A DNA stretch of 64,000 nt, taken from the NCBI RefSeq assembly GCF_945859685.1, contig NC_079148.1, positions 88,417,007 to 88,481,006 of the forward strand, written 5' to 3'. Below, piece after piece: positions 35,150 to 46,159 of this stretch. Positions within the stretch are counted from its first letter, which is position 1, and every line of letters starts with the position of its first letter. The translations under genes and the position numbers were made by a program. The notes beneath the pieces were generated by a model. It worked only from the letters and a program-made list of their open reading frames with translations. It ran no database searches and was not told the origin of the DNA. Source of the stretch: Eupeodes corollae. Its lineage: Eukaryota > Arthropoda > Insecta > Diptera > Syrphidae.

Positions 35150-36000
35150 ACCTAAAAACCTCACGCTCATCAACCCCCTCCTAGTTCAATCTAAATTATA
35201 TTTAAATAGATATGCATAATTTTACATCCTAGTATGTACAGCAGATTGTAAATCAAAAACCAAAATCTTAGAATGCTAAGCCAACTAAAATCTTACATAA
35301 AAAAAGTATTCAACTTTCTTTTAATGTTTGCATTTTATTAAAACATACTACATATTTTGATGTTAATTATATATCATATAACATCGCAAAGGCAAAACAT
35401 AAGTTACAAAACTAGCATTGTTCATCAACTATCAGAAGAAAAAAAAAATGAATTTGGAGAATCTATAAAGAGCCTCCAGATTCGGCTGACTATTTATCAC
35501 TTTGTTGCGATACTTTTTTCCTAGCAAAAATATTTTTTCCAGTTAAAAATTAATAATTAAGTTAAAGTGAGGTAATTGAGTTATGATCACATTGCGACCT
35601 ATTTTATTAAATATGATTTCTTACAGATCATCGAAGCTTTAATAAATTTTACTTAATTAATTATTAATTTATTTTAGAGAGGATATTATTTAAAAGAAAA
35701 CAATACAAATCAAAAGTCAGCATAAGCAATGTTGTGAATGTAATTGTATTATCAAGAAAGTAACGTGGATAAGTCAATAAAAGTTGTATTAGACTATTAT
35801 TTAAATTAAATAAAAAAGTCAAAAAGTTAAAGCTTATTGTTTCTCCATAGTGTTTGTTTTGTTTTTTTTTTTTCGACGCTCTGCACCTCATTTTGAAAAT
35901 GTAACTGATTTTGAGGAAATGAAGATGCCAAAGTACTAATTTGAACCAAACTTAACACTAAGTAAGTTAAAATTACTAGACCCTTATGTTTAATACGTAC
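35150..36000. other. Stretch downstream of citrate synthase
   Basis: AT-rich, no ORF with recognisable domain. It may partly be 3' UTR of citrate synthase. Confidence 0.4.
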
Positions 36001-36007
36001 GTATGTA

Positions 36008-36200
36008 AGTGGACCGTGGTGGTTAGTGCGTGGGTGTAGGGTTCAATCCCTGTCCCGTGCCATCTATAAGATTGCTCCTTGTCCATTGCGAAGAATTGAC
36101 AAATCCTCCAAGAGTAGGTCTTTTTCAAATTAGCCGTACGAATTCGACATACACATTTTAGGTACCCTCCGTTCCAGGAAGCCTCACCGGTTTTTTCATG
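36008..36200 (+). repeat. tRNA-derived SINE copy (family A), best head
   Basis: The head shows both internal RNA polymerase III promoter elements: an A-box-like TGGTGGTTAGTGCG at about 36018-36030 and a perfect B box GGTTCAATCCC at 36040-36050. The body follows (GAATTGACAAATCCTCC at about 36104, AAATTAGCCGTACGAATTCG, then CCCTCC), shared with copies at 4551 and 29755. The spacing fits a tRNA-derived head. Confidence 0.7.
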
Positions 36201-36580
36201 TTAAATACGAAGGTGCTCTTGTAAAATGCTTTTGTTTTCCAGTCAAGTTCCTGCTCTTCGGACTACTAAACACTAAAATCACGTACAACTTTAGAACAAG
36301 AAAGGTCTTAGAATCTCTACAAATAATATTAAACTTTTCCTAAATAAATGCAATCATTAACAAATAGTACTCCTAAGTAGCACTAGATCGTTTGGTACTA
36401 TGCCCTTGGTGTTCTTACGAATCAGTACGAATAACGAACATAAGTTCAATCCATAAATAATAAATCCATGGCTATGCCAAAACAAAACTGCGATCACTTT
36501 ACTTTCCCTTGCCGGAAAAATAGTGTTTCTTCATTTTAGAGCCCATCCCCCATCCAAAGACCCCTGTTTAAAATGATGCA

Positions 36581-37497
36581 GGGTCAAAGGGGGTGGAAAC
36601 GATTTAATATTTTTTAATTATTTTTTCTTTTCACTTGTAAATGTTTGTAACAGCTTAACTATGCAATGTCGAACGTTTTTGTTTATGCTACTTAAGTTTG
36701 GATTGCATTATCTATTAAAGAGTAGTAATCTTAATAGGGTTTGTTGATTAGTTTTCATAAAATTTGAAGTTTACATTTACCCCCCTAGTTTTTAAAGTAA
36801 ACGAGAAAAATGGGGTAAATGAAAACGGTACCGGTTGTCTCCTAGTCTACCATTGTGGAAAGGGGTAACCAAGTTATCTGTCTTTATAATATATGAAAGT
36901 ACCTACTAGAACAAGGAGATCATCCTTATCGCAAGGGTAACCAGCACGAGATCTGAAATAAGGCACCTTGCTATAGTGTCCTGGTTTCTGGCTGATTTTC
37001 TGCCTCTAGATAAAATGATGATTCTTCCCTTCACCGATGCAACTACAAATAACAGAAATAGGGATACCGTACTCTTTTGCTGCTTGTCGAAATGTTTTGT
37101 TTTTGCTGCACACATCTTCTACAGCATGATCCTCTAACGTATATGATGGAGCAGTGCTTTTTCGTTGATATGTACGTGGCTTTTTTTTGATATAAGATAT
37201 TGTTAGATCAACACCAAAGCCATTGAAAATAAATGTCTACAATTACCGTTGATTGTTCACTTTTACCCCATTTCGGTGTTTACATTTTTCCATGATAGAA
37301 ACATAATGGGGTAAACAGCCAATAATTTTTAAATTTTGTTATACAGACAAATAAAAACATATAGCATGCATTTACTCATATTTCACTTTCTTAAAGATAC
37401 AATTTAACTTACTTCGATCGCTTATAAACAATTTTGAGAAAATTAAGTGTGCTTACAATTACCCCTGTTTACTATTACCCCCCTTGACCCTAACTAA
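36581..37497 (-). mobile_element. Pogo-like element with N-terminal HTH remnant
   Basis: Ends are inverted: CAGGGTCAAAGGGGGT at the left and ACCCCCCTTGACCCT at the right. On - the frame near 37190-37060 reads KPRTYQRKSTAPSYTLEDHA and then TFRQAAKEYGIPISVICS, the pipsqueak/pogo-type helix-turn-helix that opens pogo-like transposases. The next block (SRGRKSARNQDTIARC in a neighbouring frame) lies where the family has its second DNA-binding part. The catalytic DDE_1 domain is absent, so this is an internally deleted element of about 0.9 kb. A TA target duplication is not clear. Confidence 0.7.
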
Positions 37498-37619
37498 GTT
37501 TCATCTGATTCAGTGATTAGGGTCGAAGACTGTCAATTATTGCGTCACCAAACTTTTGAAATATTTATTTTAACACATTTTGTATCTAAAGGCTTAAAAC
37601 GTGGCATGTAACTCGCAGG

Positions 37620-39500
37620 TTGCGTTCAGCCTTTCCATGATAAAATCGTTTCCTTGGAAGTATTCATAATAAATGTACAGATAAAGAAATTACGAAATAC
37701 AAACTTTAGCCATCCTTGATACACGAAAGAATTGAATTTACTGTGTAACAAAAAAATAAGGCATGGAAAACGTACCTCAAAACTCTGTCTCCAGTCAACT
37801 TCTCTTTTTATGTTGAACTCTTTAACCAATTTAAATCTCTTTCTAATTGTGTATATGCTTGTTATGTTACTGATATGGCCACCTCTTTGAAAGAGAATCC
37901 TAAAAAAATTTGAAATTTCGTAAACTCAAAGAACAAATCAGATTACTTTCCAGTTAACTTCACTTACAAGAACCTTTCTTTAGATAAAACGCTTTCGCAA
38001 CGAATTTCCGTAAGTCATTTGTTAATAGCCCTCAAGAAGTTGATGAAGTATATTTTCAAAATCTTCACACTTTTTCGCAAGCTAGCTGTAGTCTCATACC
38101 TGTGCTACAGAGTACGGTCCTTGATCTTTTATCTGCGTTGAATGATGACTGCTCAGCCGGTCCTGATGGTATTCCCCCGAAAGTACTAAAAAGTGTAATA
38201 ATGCTTTGCTCTAAAAACAAGCAAATTTCCCAGTATATGGAAGAAGTCATTTCTAACACCAATTTTCAAGAAAAGGTAACAAGTCGGATATCAGCAACTA
38301 CAGGCTCATTGCGAAGCTTTCTTGCATTCCTAAAGTATTTGAACAAGTTGTTTGTGAAAGCGTAGCATATTTTAGTAAAAATATCATTTGCGAACAGCAA
38401 CATGGTTTTGTGAAAAAAGATGAACCGTTACTTATCTCCTCACATTTTCAAACATATGTTCAAACGCTTAAGAAAGGTTATGAAGTTGACTGTGTATACA
38501 CTGACTTTTCTAAAGCTTTTGACCAACTTAGCCACGGAATTATTTTATTTAAACTTAAGGCTCTTGGTTTTTCACCATTTTTCTAAGCTTGCATTAAGTT
38601 ATACCTTAAAAACCTATTGTTGCTTAATCTGGTGTTCCCTAGGGAAGCCATCTTGGTCCTTTTCTGTCCATCCTCTCTATTAACGATGTATCGTCATGTC
38701 TACGCTCAAGTGAACTTCTCATTTTTGCTGACGATATGAAGATTTTCAAAATAATAAAGTCCAACCATGATCGTATTCTTTTACAAGCCGACATTGATAG
38801 TTTCACATTTTGGTGTGGGAAAAATAGCCTTTCACTCAACCCTTTAAAATGCCAGACGATAACTCTCACTAAAAAACTAATCAGTAACGTATTTGACTAC
38901 TGTATATCACAGCAAAAACTCTGTCGTGCCTCCACATTTAAAGATTTAGGTGTACATTTTTTGTTCAAACTTAGAGTTTACACATCACATTAATTTTATT
39001 ATTAATAAGGCAAGTTCTATGCTTGGTCTTATAAAACGCTGGGCAAAGGAGTTTAATGATCCCTATGTTACCCTTTCTTTGTATAATTGCCATGTTCGTC
39101 CTCATCTTGAATATGCTTCGCAGGTATGGACTCCCTATTACGAAATTCATAGAAAACGTATTGAATCAATTCAACATAATTTCATTCGCTTTGCCCTAAA
39201 AGGTCTTCCTTGGGAAGATCCCTATGATCTGCCTCCCTATGAACATCGTAATATACTTCTTTAAATGCAATATACTTCTTCAAAAACGTGTTAATAATGG
39301 CTGAGTATTTTTTCATCAACTCATTAACGGTGAAATTGATGCACTTTATTTGCTATCTTGTGTACAATTGAATTACCGAGGCGGAACTCATCACCTACGT
39401 TCATTTGATTGTATACATATTGATTTCCATAGAACTAACTATGGGAAGAATATAGGATTGATTTAAATTTGAATAAGGTGGGATTAAAATCATTGTTTAG
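37620..39500 (+). pseudogene. Jockey/CR1-like LINE reverse transcriptase relic (family J2, copy 1)
   Basis: Blocks in order: LSPVNFSFYVELFNQF near 37790, VNSKNKSDYFPVNFTYKNLS near 37925, a DDCSAGPDGIPPKVLK block near 38145 (start of RT), YRLIAKLSCIPKVFEQVV in other frames near 38300, HGFVKK, LIFADDMKIFKII near 38720-38755 with an intact FADD, CGKNSLSLNPLKCQTITLTK near 38815, YNCHVRPHLEYASQVWTPYY near 39085, and a C-terminal INGEIDALY block near 39330. Many frameshifts and stops separate them. The upstream endonuclease is missing. The second copy is at 58480-59945 on -. Confidence 0.85.
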
Positions 39501-39814
39501 AATCAGTGCTCCACTATCGTAAATATATGGACTACTAGCCGATATTAATTCTCGTTTCATGCGTTCTTGACAGCGCTAGTGATTGTAAGGGACCATTCTT
39601 TTTTTCGCACCCGTACTAGGGCGAAAATCCTTACAGATCTCAACATACATAAACCCACTGGCTCGGATTCAATCCCCTCTATTGTTCTGAAGAGGTGTTC
39701 TAAAACTCACTGCATAAGCTTTTTCATCTGTACTATTCCTCAGGTCTCGTTCCAAGAAGATGGACAACAGCATTTGTCCAGCCCATTCACAAAATTGTCA
39801 ATCCTCCTCATACT

Positions 39815-40032
39815 CTGATTACATTACATTACATACTACTCAGCACATAAATGTACAGAATAGAAACACAGCACCTTGAGCAACTACTAAGACTACATAT
39901 ATAAGGTAATAACAACACAAGACAGAAGGACAGAGAAGAAAGAACACATGACAACAGAACACGGTAAGTTTTGAGATGCTCATTTCGCTGATCGATGGGA
40001 ACCGAAACTTTATCAGTGACTAGGCCGTTGCC
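39815..40032 (-). repeat. Putative SINE (family F) inside LINE J1
   Basis: In reverse complement it begins GGCAACGGCCTAGTCACTGA, contains GGTTCCCATCGATCAGC (B-box-like) and ends in a TGTAA-type tail (ATGTAATGTAATGTAATC). It sits exactly between two pieces of LINE J1 coding sequence. Flanking CTCT on both sides may be the rest of a target duplication. Only one copy is in the window, so a SINE identity is tentative. Confidence 0.5.
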
Positions 40033-40255
40033 TTCCTCTAATTATTATCGACCGATTGCACAATGAGCCCACTGGTGATCTTATGGTTTTTATCACCGAA
40101 CAATAGAACAAATCTTTACATCCTTTTGGAGAAAGTTAGATTATGCACACATGTATTTGATAGGGTAAGGCATCGCGCCCTTTTATCGAAAATAAAACTA
40201 GTATTGGATGGTTCTAAGTCCGAAGTCCATAAAATAAATGGTGGTGTGCCCCAGG

Positions 40256-41458
40256 AAAGTCCACAGTTGATCAAATATTCACATTACGGCAGATCCTGGA
40301 AAAAACTCAAGAACACCAAATCGACACCCACCATCTTTTCATCGATTTCAAGGCCGCATATGACAGCATCTACAGGGACGAGCTGTATAGAGCCATGTCT
40401 AGTTTAGGCATCCCTGCCAAACTCATCCGTTTGTGCAGGATGACCATGGAGAATTCACGCTGCTCCATAAAGGTTGGAAACAACTTAACAGAACCTTTTG
40501 ATGTCAAAAAAGGCTTTAAACAAGGTGATGCGCTGTCATGCGATTTTTTTAACATCGTGCTTGAAAGAATAGTGCAGAGCTCACATGTCAACACTAGAGG
40601 CACTATCTTTCAAAAGTCTGTCCAATTACTGGCATATGCTGATGACATTGACATAATCGGAAGAACTCAGCGTAATGTCAATGGGGCTTTTGTGAGTATT
40701 GAGGCAGAAGCGGCAAAAATGGGTTTAACGGTTAATGAAGGCAAAACAAAATACATGCTGTCGTCTAGAAAGGACATACAACACCGACGTTTTGGTCAAA
40801 ACGTCACAATCGACAGACGTAACTTTGAGGTAGTCAAGGACTTCGTCTACCTAGGCTCCGCTGTAAACGCAGAAAAAAACACCAGCGCTGAGATCAAACG
40901 CAGAATAACTCTTGCTAACCGCTGTTTCTTTGGACTAAGAAAGCAATTGAGTGGTAAAGTCCTTTCTCGAGGGACCAAAGTGTTGCTATATAAGACCCTT
41001 ATCATCCCCGTCCTGCTATACGGTGCAGAAGTATGGACCATGACAAAAGCGGATGAAAGCACCTTGGGTCGCTTCGAGAGAAAAGTTCTTCGTGTGATCT
41101 ACGGTCCCGTATGCATCGAAGGGGAGTGGAGGAGAAGATGGAACGACGAACTGTACGGGCTGTACAGCGACGTAGACTTAGCCAGAAGAGTAAAAGTCCA
41201 ACGACTAAGATGGCTGGGTCACGTAGAGCGCATGGAAACCAATGCTCCGGCCCGGAAAGTCTTCGAATCCGCACCCACAGGGCAGCGCAGTAGAGGAAGA
41301 CCGCGGATCAGGTGGCGCGAACAATTGGAAAGTGACCTCACCCAACTTGGAGCGCGAAACTGGAGACAACTAGCTAGGGACCGAGCTAGATGGAGAAGTT
41401 TGTTGGGTGAGGCCCTAGTTCACACAGGACTGTAGCGCCACCTTAAGTAAGTAAGTAA
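40256..41458 (+). mobile_element. RTE-like LINE (family R1), 5' truncated, nested in LINE J1
   Basis: Uninterrupted reverse transcriptase frame to the stop at 41435. It enters at RT motif (F-I-D-F-K-A-A-Y-D at about 40345), then KKGFKQGDALSCDFFNIVLE, LLAYADDIDIIGR with intact YADD near 40633, a YLGSAVNAEKNTSAEIKRRI block, LLYKTLIIPVLLYGAEVWTM, and a C-terminal RLRWLGHVERM..GRPRIRWREQ region. The 3' UTR is about 10 bp and the tail is (TAAG)n. A 12 bp target duplication GTGTGCCCCAGG flanks it (40244-40255 and 41459-41470). Lacking the endonuclease, it is a typical truncated copy, but the RT frame is open and so young. It may also be annotated as an RT-like hypothetical protein (40395-41435). 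Confidence 0.9.
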
Positions 41459-42256
41459 GTGTGCCCCAGGGCTCCGTTTTGTCTCCGACACTCTTTCTCA
41501 TTTTTATTAGTGATCTCTTGTCTGCAACTTCTAACCAAATTAATTGTTTCGCTGACGATAGTACTCTTAGCTTTTTATATTTGTTTTCAAACTCATATCC
41601 CTCTGCTTGTTAAAGTCATTAAATTTTGACCTAAACAGCATTGTACAATGGGAAAAAAACGGCTGAAATTGAATGCTTCAAAAACGCAATGTTGTCTCGT
41701 ATCGTTAACGCGAAATATATCCACTTGCAATTATGCATGGATGGGACTTGCATCAATGAGACTCTCATATTCTCGGTATGTGTATCACTAACCACCTGTT
41801 ATCCACAAAAATTATAAATATATGTACATTCAAAGCTTGAGAATAACTCAGAGCTCTGGGATGTTGCTCCTGGAATTTACTTAAGCCTCTTGAAAAGTAT
41901 TGAACGTAAATCACTTGAATTTATTGGTCATTAGTTCATTAACATCGCTTGAACATCGTCTTAAGGTTTCTTGTCCAACACATTTTTATCATTATTTAAA
42001 CGGTATATGCTCTTAAGAAATAGCCAAATGCATTCCTCTTCTTGAACAGTTCAACTGTTATTTGCGCTTCTAGAAACGCTCATTAGTATACCTTCGTGCC
42101 CAACTTCTGTTGAACTGTCAAATAAAGTGATTCATTCCTTAGCCGTACTACACGAATGAGGAATAAAAAGAATACAAAACCCTTCTTAAAAGTGATTCCA
42201 CCTCTTCAGCTTCGTTTGCCCTCTTGTTTGGCGGGAAAAAAACAGGAGTGGAATCA

Positions 42257-42692
42257 GCTAAGGTGATTGTTGATAAATGACAATCAAAATTATCGAATTT
42301 GATCTACGTAAGGTGATAGTCAAATTGATACCTAAAAAGCTGTCACAACAAAAATGTGATAGTCGTTTTCAAACAAATATGTTTATTCCGAATAGAGCTA
42401 CCAGACGCTTACACAAACGACTAGAAAATGTTCTTAGTTTGCTTTGTTCGTTAAAAAAAACACATTCCTGTGAACGACAAAGCTTATAACATTCAAAAAA
42501 AGCAAGAGAATTAAGAATTTTATTCAAACAGATCCAATTTTATACTTTTATTTAGATATTTTATGAATATTCAATTTGAATATTGAAAAGACAATTTGAA
42601 TCTGTAATTGTTCAATCAAATTGAATTGAGTTGAATCATCTAACACAGACGGAATTAAAACAATGTTCAATTTGATTATCACCTTAGCCCAC
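42257..42692. mobile_element. MITE-like inverted-repeat element
   Basis: GCTAAGGTGAT at the left end (42257) and ATCACCTTAGC at the right end (to about 42692) are inverted. An internal partial copy AAGGTGATAGTCAAATTGA at about 42310 resembles the right end in reverse complement. It abuts the 3' end of LINE J1. No coding capacity and no clear target duplication. Confidence 0.55.
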
Positions 42693-42951
42693 CCCAGTTG
42701 TTTTTTGCTTCAAAGAGAGTTTTTAGTCAAAGGAACTAGAAACATCTATTATTAAATTTGAACTACGAACATCTATTATTATTAGAAATAGATGTTCCTA
42801 ATTCCTGTGACAAAAAATACAAAACAAAAAAATTATATTTAAAAGTTTCTCCATATTCCTACAGAAGGGCTAGTAGCTTTAAGAAATAGATGACAGTACC
42901 GCGAGTGATCAGACCCAAAACACACAAAAAACACTCTTCTAAATATGTAAT

Positions 42952-43422
42952 GGCTGAAACACAAACACGCTTCAGCTTCGTCTGCATTACGTTGGGCCTG
43001 TTAAGAGGTTGCTTTGAATGACACTTCCAATATGACATTTTCAAAAAGGCACTATTGTCATTAGCAGCTGTTATTTTTTCTCAAAACCAAAAAATATGAG
43101 TTTTGAAATCGAAAAAATTAAATCTATCGTGGAGTAGCTTCCTACACAGCCCATAATAACCAATGGGAATCCCTCCAAAACAAATGTATTTTGTTTGTTG
43201 ACTTTTTACAGCTGTGGAGCTGTCAGACAAAGCTAATATTCATCAAATTTGATCTAGAGCTTCCGTTTGGAGTCGCATTACGTAACATTACGTTATTTCC
43301 TTACGATTGTCAAATGAAACGTGAGGTCGAAGCTTCATTGTGATAGCATGCATTGAATTCCTATGGGCTGAACTCGTAAACGTCCGGCAAAGCCGAATCT
43401 GAAACGTGTTTGTGTTTCAGCC
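42952..43422. mobile_element. MITE with GGCTGAAACACAAACACG ends (family C, copy 2)
   Basis: The same terminal inverted repeats as 11421-11765 (GGCTGAAACACAAACACG and GTGTTTGTGTTTCAGCC) and shared internal blocks, with the interior in the same left-right sense near the right end (CATGCATTGAATTCCTATGG inverted relative to copy 1). It is about 125 bp longer. Non-coding. Confidence 0.75.
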
Positions 43423-43895
43423 AAAAATCCTCCGGAGCCATCTTGGTGTGCCTTGAAACTAAAGCAAAACGCCTGATTCATAAACTATTTTACGTAAGCG
43501 TGACCTTTTCCTTCAAAACTTATTTATTCTATGTATGCGTGAGAAAAAGCATATTTTTCTGTCGAAATTCATACCTTTTTATTGACATTACAAATACAAC
43601 AAATGGGTTTCTCGGGTTGATCCGTTCGAAGGATTAGTATCTTCAGAGTGTTTTTGTATCAACATGCAACTACAGACACCTTTAAATACTCCCTAATAAT
43701 TTTTGCGCCATCTATATGCAAAGCATGAACATGATTGTCACTTGACGTTTATGCTTAAACTTTGACACTTTCCGATTAATTTTTATTTCACAAAAAGACA
43801 AAACCAAATACTGCTGCTGGCTACTGCTCTTGTTTTCGGCTGAAGCTCTTATTTATTTCAAAGAAAAAGATACTAGTTCATAAACTACTGTTAAT

Positions 43896-44883
43896 ATGGC
43901 CTACGATCTTAAGACAGAATCAGATGTCAAAGAATACCTCGAAAAACTAGGCATCGAATACCGCTTTGGGTGTTACTCTGAGAAAAAACCCGAAGGTAAG
44001 TTGTATTCATTATCGTCCAGCCAACATAACCTCTTGGCATAATTACATTGCGATCTAAAAGCCACCACTATTTCGCAAGAATTCGAAGATCATTTGTTGA
44101 GAGTAAAGTGGTTTCAATGTCTAATTAATTATATGTTAATCTTTGATAGTTTGTCACCTACTGGGCGATTATTTGGAAGGAATTAAAAAGGATTTTGAGA
44201 AGGCGGCTAAAGTTTATAAATCAACCTGTGATGATTATGGTTACGCAAAGTCGTGCTATAAATTTGGCAACTACAGTTTCTTGGGAAAGGGCAAAAGTGG
44301 CAGCAAGGGCGATCCAAAGTCAGCGTATAGTTATTACGAGAAAGGTTGCAATCTAAACGATTCTGATTCTTGCCTACATTCCGGCCTCTTAATGGTGTCC
44401 CGTTCCATGCCAAAAGAAGTTGAACGTAATGTACCGAAGGTAGGTGCTGGCATACCTTCCGTCTTAATACTATCATTAAACAAACATCCCATTCAAACGT
44501 AATAGGGTCTTGAATTCTTAACGAAAAGCTGTGACATGAATAACGCTACTGCTTGTTTCTACCTCTCCGGAATGCACATTTCTGGAGTCCAAAAACAGGC
44601 CGAAGAAACTTCCCCAAAAAACCAGACGAAGTCAGAGGCAGCAGGAGAATATATCATTCGGAAAGACATGAAAAAGGCTTTTGATTTTGCTTACAAAGCC
44701 TGCGAACTAAGGAACATGTACGCCTGCGCCAACCTGAGTCAGATGTATGCGAGAGGCGATGGCACAGACAAAAACGAACAGGAAGCAGAAAAGTACAAGA
44801 AACTAGCTATGGAAATGCAAGACGAACAAAAGAAACAGCAGCAGACTCTTGGTTTTCAACAAGGCATCCAGATGCCTCAGTAA
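43896..44883 (+). CDS. COA7: COA7-type Sel1-repeat cytochrome c oxidase assembly factor
   Basis: Exons 43896-43995, 44150-44439 and 44506-44883, GT-AG introns in matching phases, 255 aa (human COA7 231 aa). The family is a Cys-rich intermembrane-space protein needed for assembly of respiratory complex IV and heme handling. The sequence has a leading KTESDVKEYLEKLGIEY helix, then about five Sel1-like helical repeats with paired Cys: CHLLGDYLEGIKKDFEKAAK (from residue 35), SCYKFGNYSFLGKG, KSAYSYYEKGCNLNDSDSC, GLEFLTKSCDMNNATACFYL and AFDFAYKACELRNMYACANL. A Gln-rich tail ends it. An insertion between repeats four and five (about residues 160-180) makes it longer than human. No N-terminal presequence is seen, as expected for disulfide-relay substrates. 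The ATG is the first in frame. Sure of the family. Confidence 0.93.
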
Positions 44884-45176
44884 ATGCTAAATGTGATGAG
44901 ATTTTAAACGGTAAACGGCCGGCTTTTTGTTTTTACAACACACATTTCGAAGCTGTTTCGTTGCTTCTCTAAAAGCTTTTTTGTTTTCTGGATTTTATCA
45001 AAATTGCAAAATTAAGCAAAAAAGCTTACCTTATTATGTTTGAAAGTTAAGATGTAGAAAGAGACGAGTTAAATTTATCAACAAACAGACAAAATATTAA
45101 AATTGTTTATTGTACCTATGCATTGTCGTAATAATTCTTTTTTAATATTTTTAATTTCAGATAGGTACTAGATGCT

Positions 45177-46148
45177 ACTTACTTTACTTTAATGTGCAAT
45201 GTGCTCCTGGGCCTCAAGTAATAACTTTCGTCAGCTCTCTAGCTTGCTGCCTTCAGTTTCGAATACCAAGTTGACGTGTGTCGGCCTCAACTTGATCACT
45301 CCACCGGAGATGAGGCCTGCCTCTGCTTTTTGTTTCCTCAGGCTTGGCGTTGAATACCTTACGGGCTGGAGCTTCGATGTTCATTTGCTCGACATGCCCT
45401 AGCCATCTTAAGCGTTGAAGACGCAGTTGGTTGACTAGTGGCAAGTCGCTGTACAGCTCGTATAACTCATGATTATATCTTCTCCGCCAGATGTCACTTT
45501 GCCTGTCGACATAAACCGGACGATAGATCGTACGCAGAACCTTCCTCTCGAAGATACTAAACCAAGAGATCCTTCATCCGCCTTTGAGAGGGTCCATGCT
45601 TTTGCACTATACAGCAAGACTGGGATGATTAAGGTTTTGTACAGTGTCTCCTTGGTACTTCGAGAGAAGGCCTTATTCCTCATCTGCTTGCTTAGATGCT
45701 TGCACCCAGATAAACAAATTAGCTTACCACCTAAGTTATAACTGTCAATTGTCACGTTTTGACCAAGTCTACGGTGTGAATCGACTATATTTGACGACAG
45801 TAAATACTTCGTTTTATGCTCGTTAATGTCAAGAGCCATTTTCTTCGCCTCAGACTCGATATTAGCAAAGGCACACGTCACTTATCGTTTGGTTCTTCCC
45901 ATAATGTGCTGTCAACTGCATATCCATGATATTGTGTGGATTTTTGAAAGATGGTACCACTTGTATTGGCGTTGGTGTTGCGCACCACTATTTCAAGAAC
46001 AAAATTGAAGCAGCTACATGACAGCGCATCGCCTTGTCGAAGTCCTTTGGTGGTTTCGAAGGTTTCGATCGAGTCTCCTCCAATTTTGACGCAGCAACGA
46101 GCATTTTTCAACGTTATCCTGATAAGTCGTATCGGTTTGGAGTTTTTT
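45177..46148 (-). pseudogene. RTE-like LINE relic (related to R1), 5' truncated, with target duplication
   Basis: Minus-strand pieces in order: KNARCCVKIGGDSIETFE and GLRQGDALSCSCFNFVLE near 46000-46110, a broken YADD region (YAVDS), INEHKTKYLLSS and RRLGQNVTID near 45780-45840, TLYKTLIIPVLLYSAKAWTL near 45610, and LQRLRWLGHVEQM near 45400 followed by GRPHLRWSDQVEAD. It has several frameshifts. TACTAGATGCT (45166-45176) and TACTAGGTGTT (46149-46159) agree at 9 of 11 positions and are likely the target duplication. The tail on - is AAAGTAAAGTAAG. Confidence 0.85.
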
Positions 46149-46159
46149 TACTAGGTGTT

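Larger units (their letters stand above)
39560..42245 (+). pseudogene. Jockey/CR1-like LINE relic (family J1) carrying two later insertions
   Basis: Starts with TDLNIHKPTGSDSIPSIVLK near 39635, is interrupted by a SINE at 39815-40032, resumes with the NYYRPIA segment (about 40040), reaches GGVPQ at about 40240, is interrupted by an RTE-like LINE at 40256-41458, and resumes with GSVLSPTLFLIFISDLLSAT (about 41470) and CFADDSTLSF (about 41550). The C-terminal region continues to about 42245 with several stops. It belongs to the same family as 11918-12860. Removing the two insertions in thought restores a continuous domain order, which shows that they came later. Confidence 0.8.

Noticed and set aside
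34835..35173. 112-codon ORF on - over the last citrate synthase exon
   Set aside because: Antisense shadow of a strongly supported coding exon with intact active-site residues.
36040..36050. Possible tRNA gene at the B box
   Set aside because: No cloverleaf with paired acceptor stem can be formed; the SINE explanation with shared body copies fits better.
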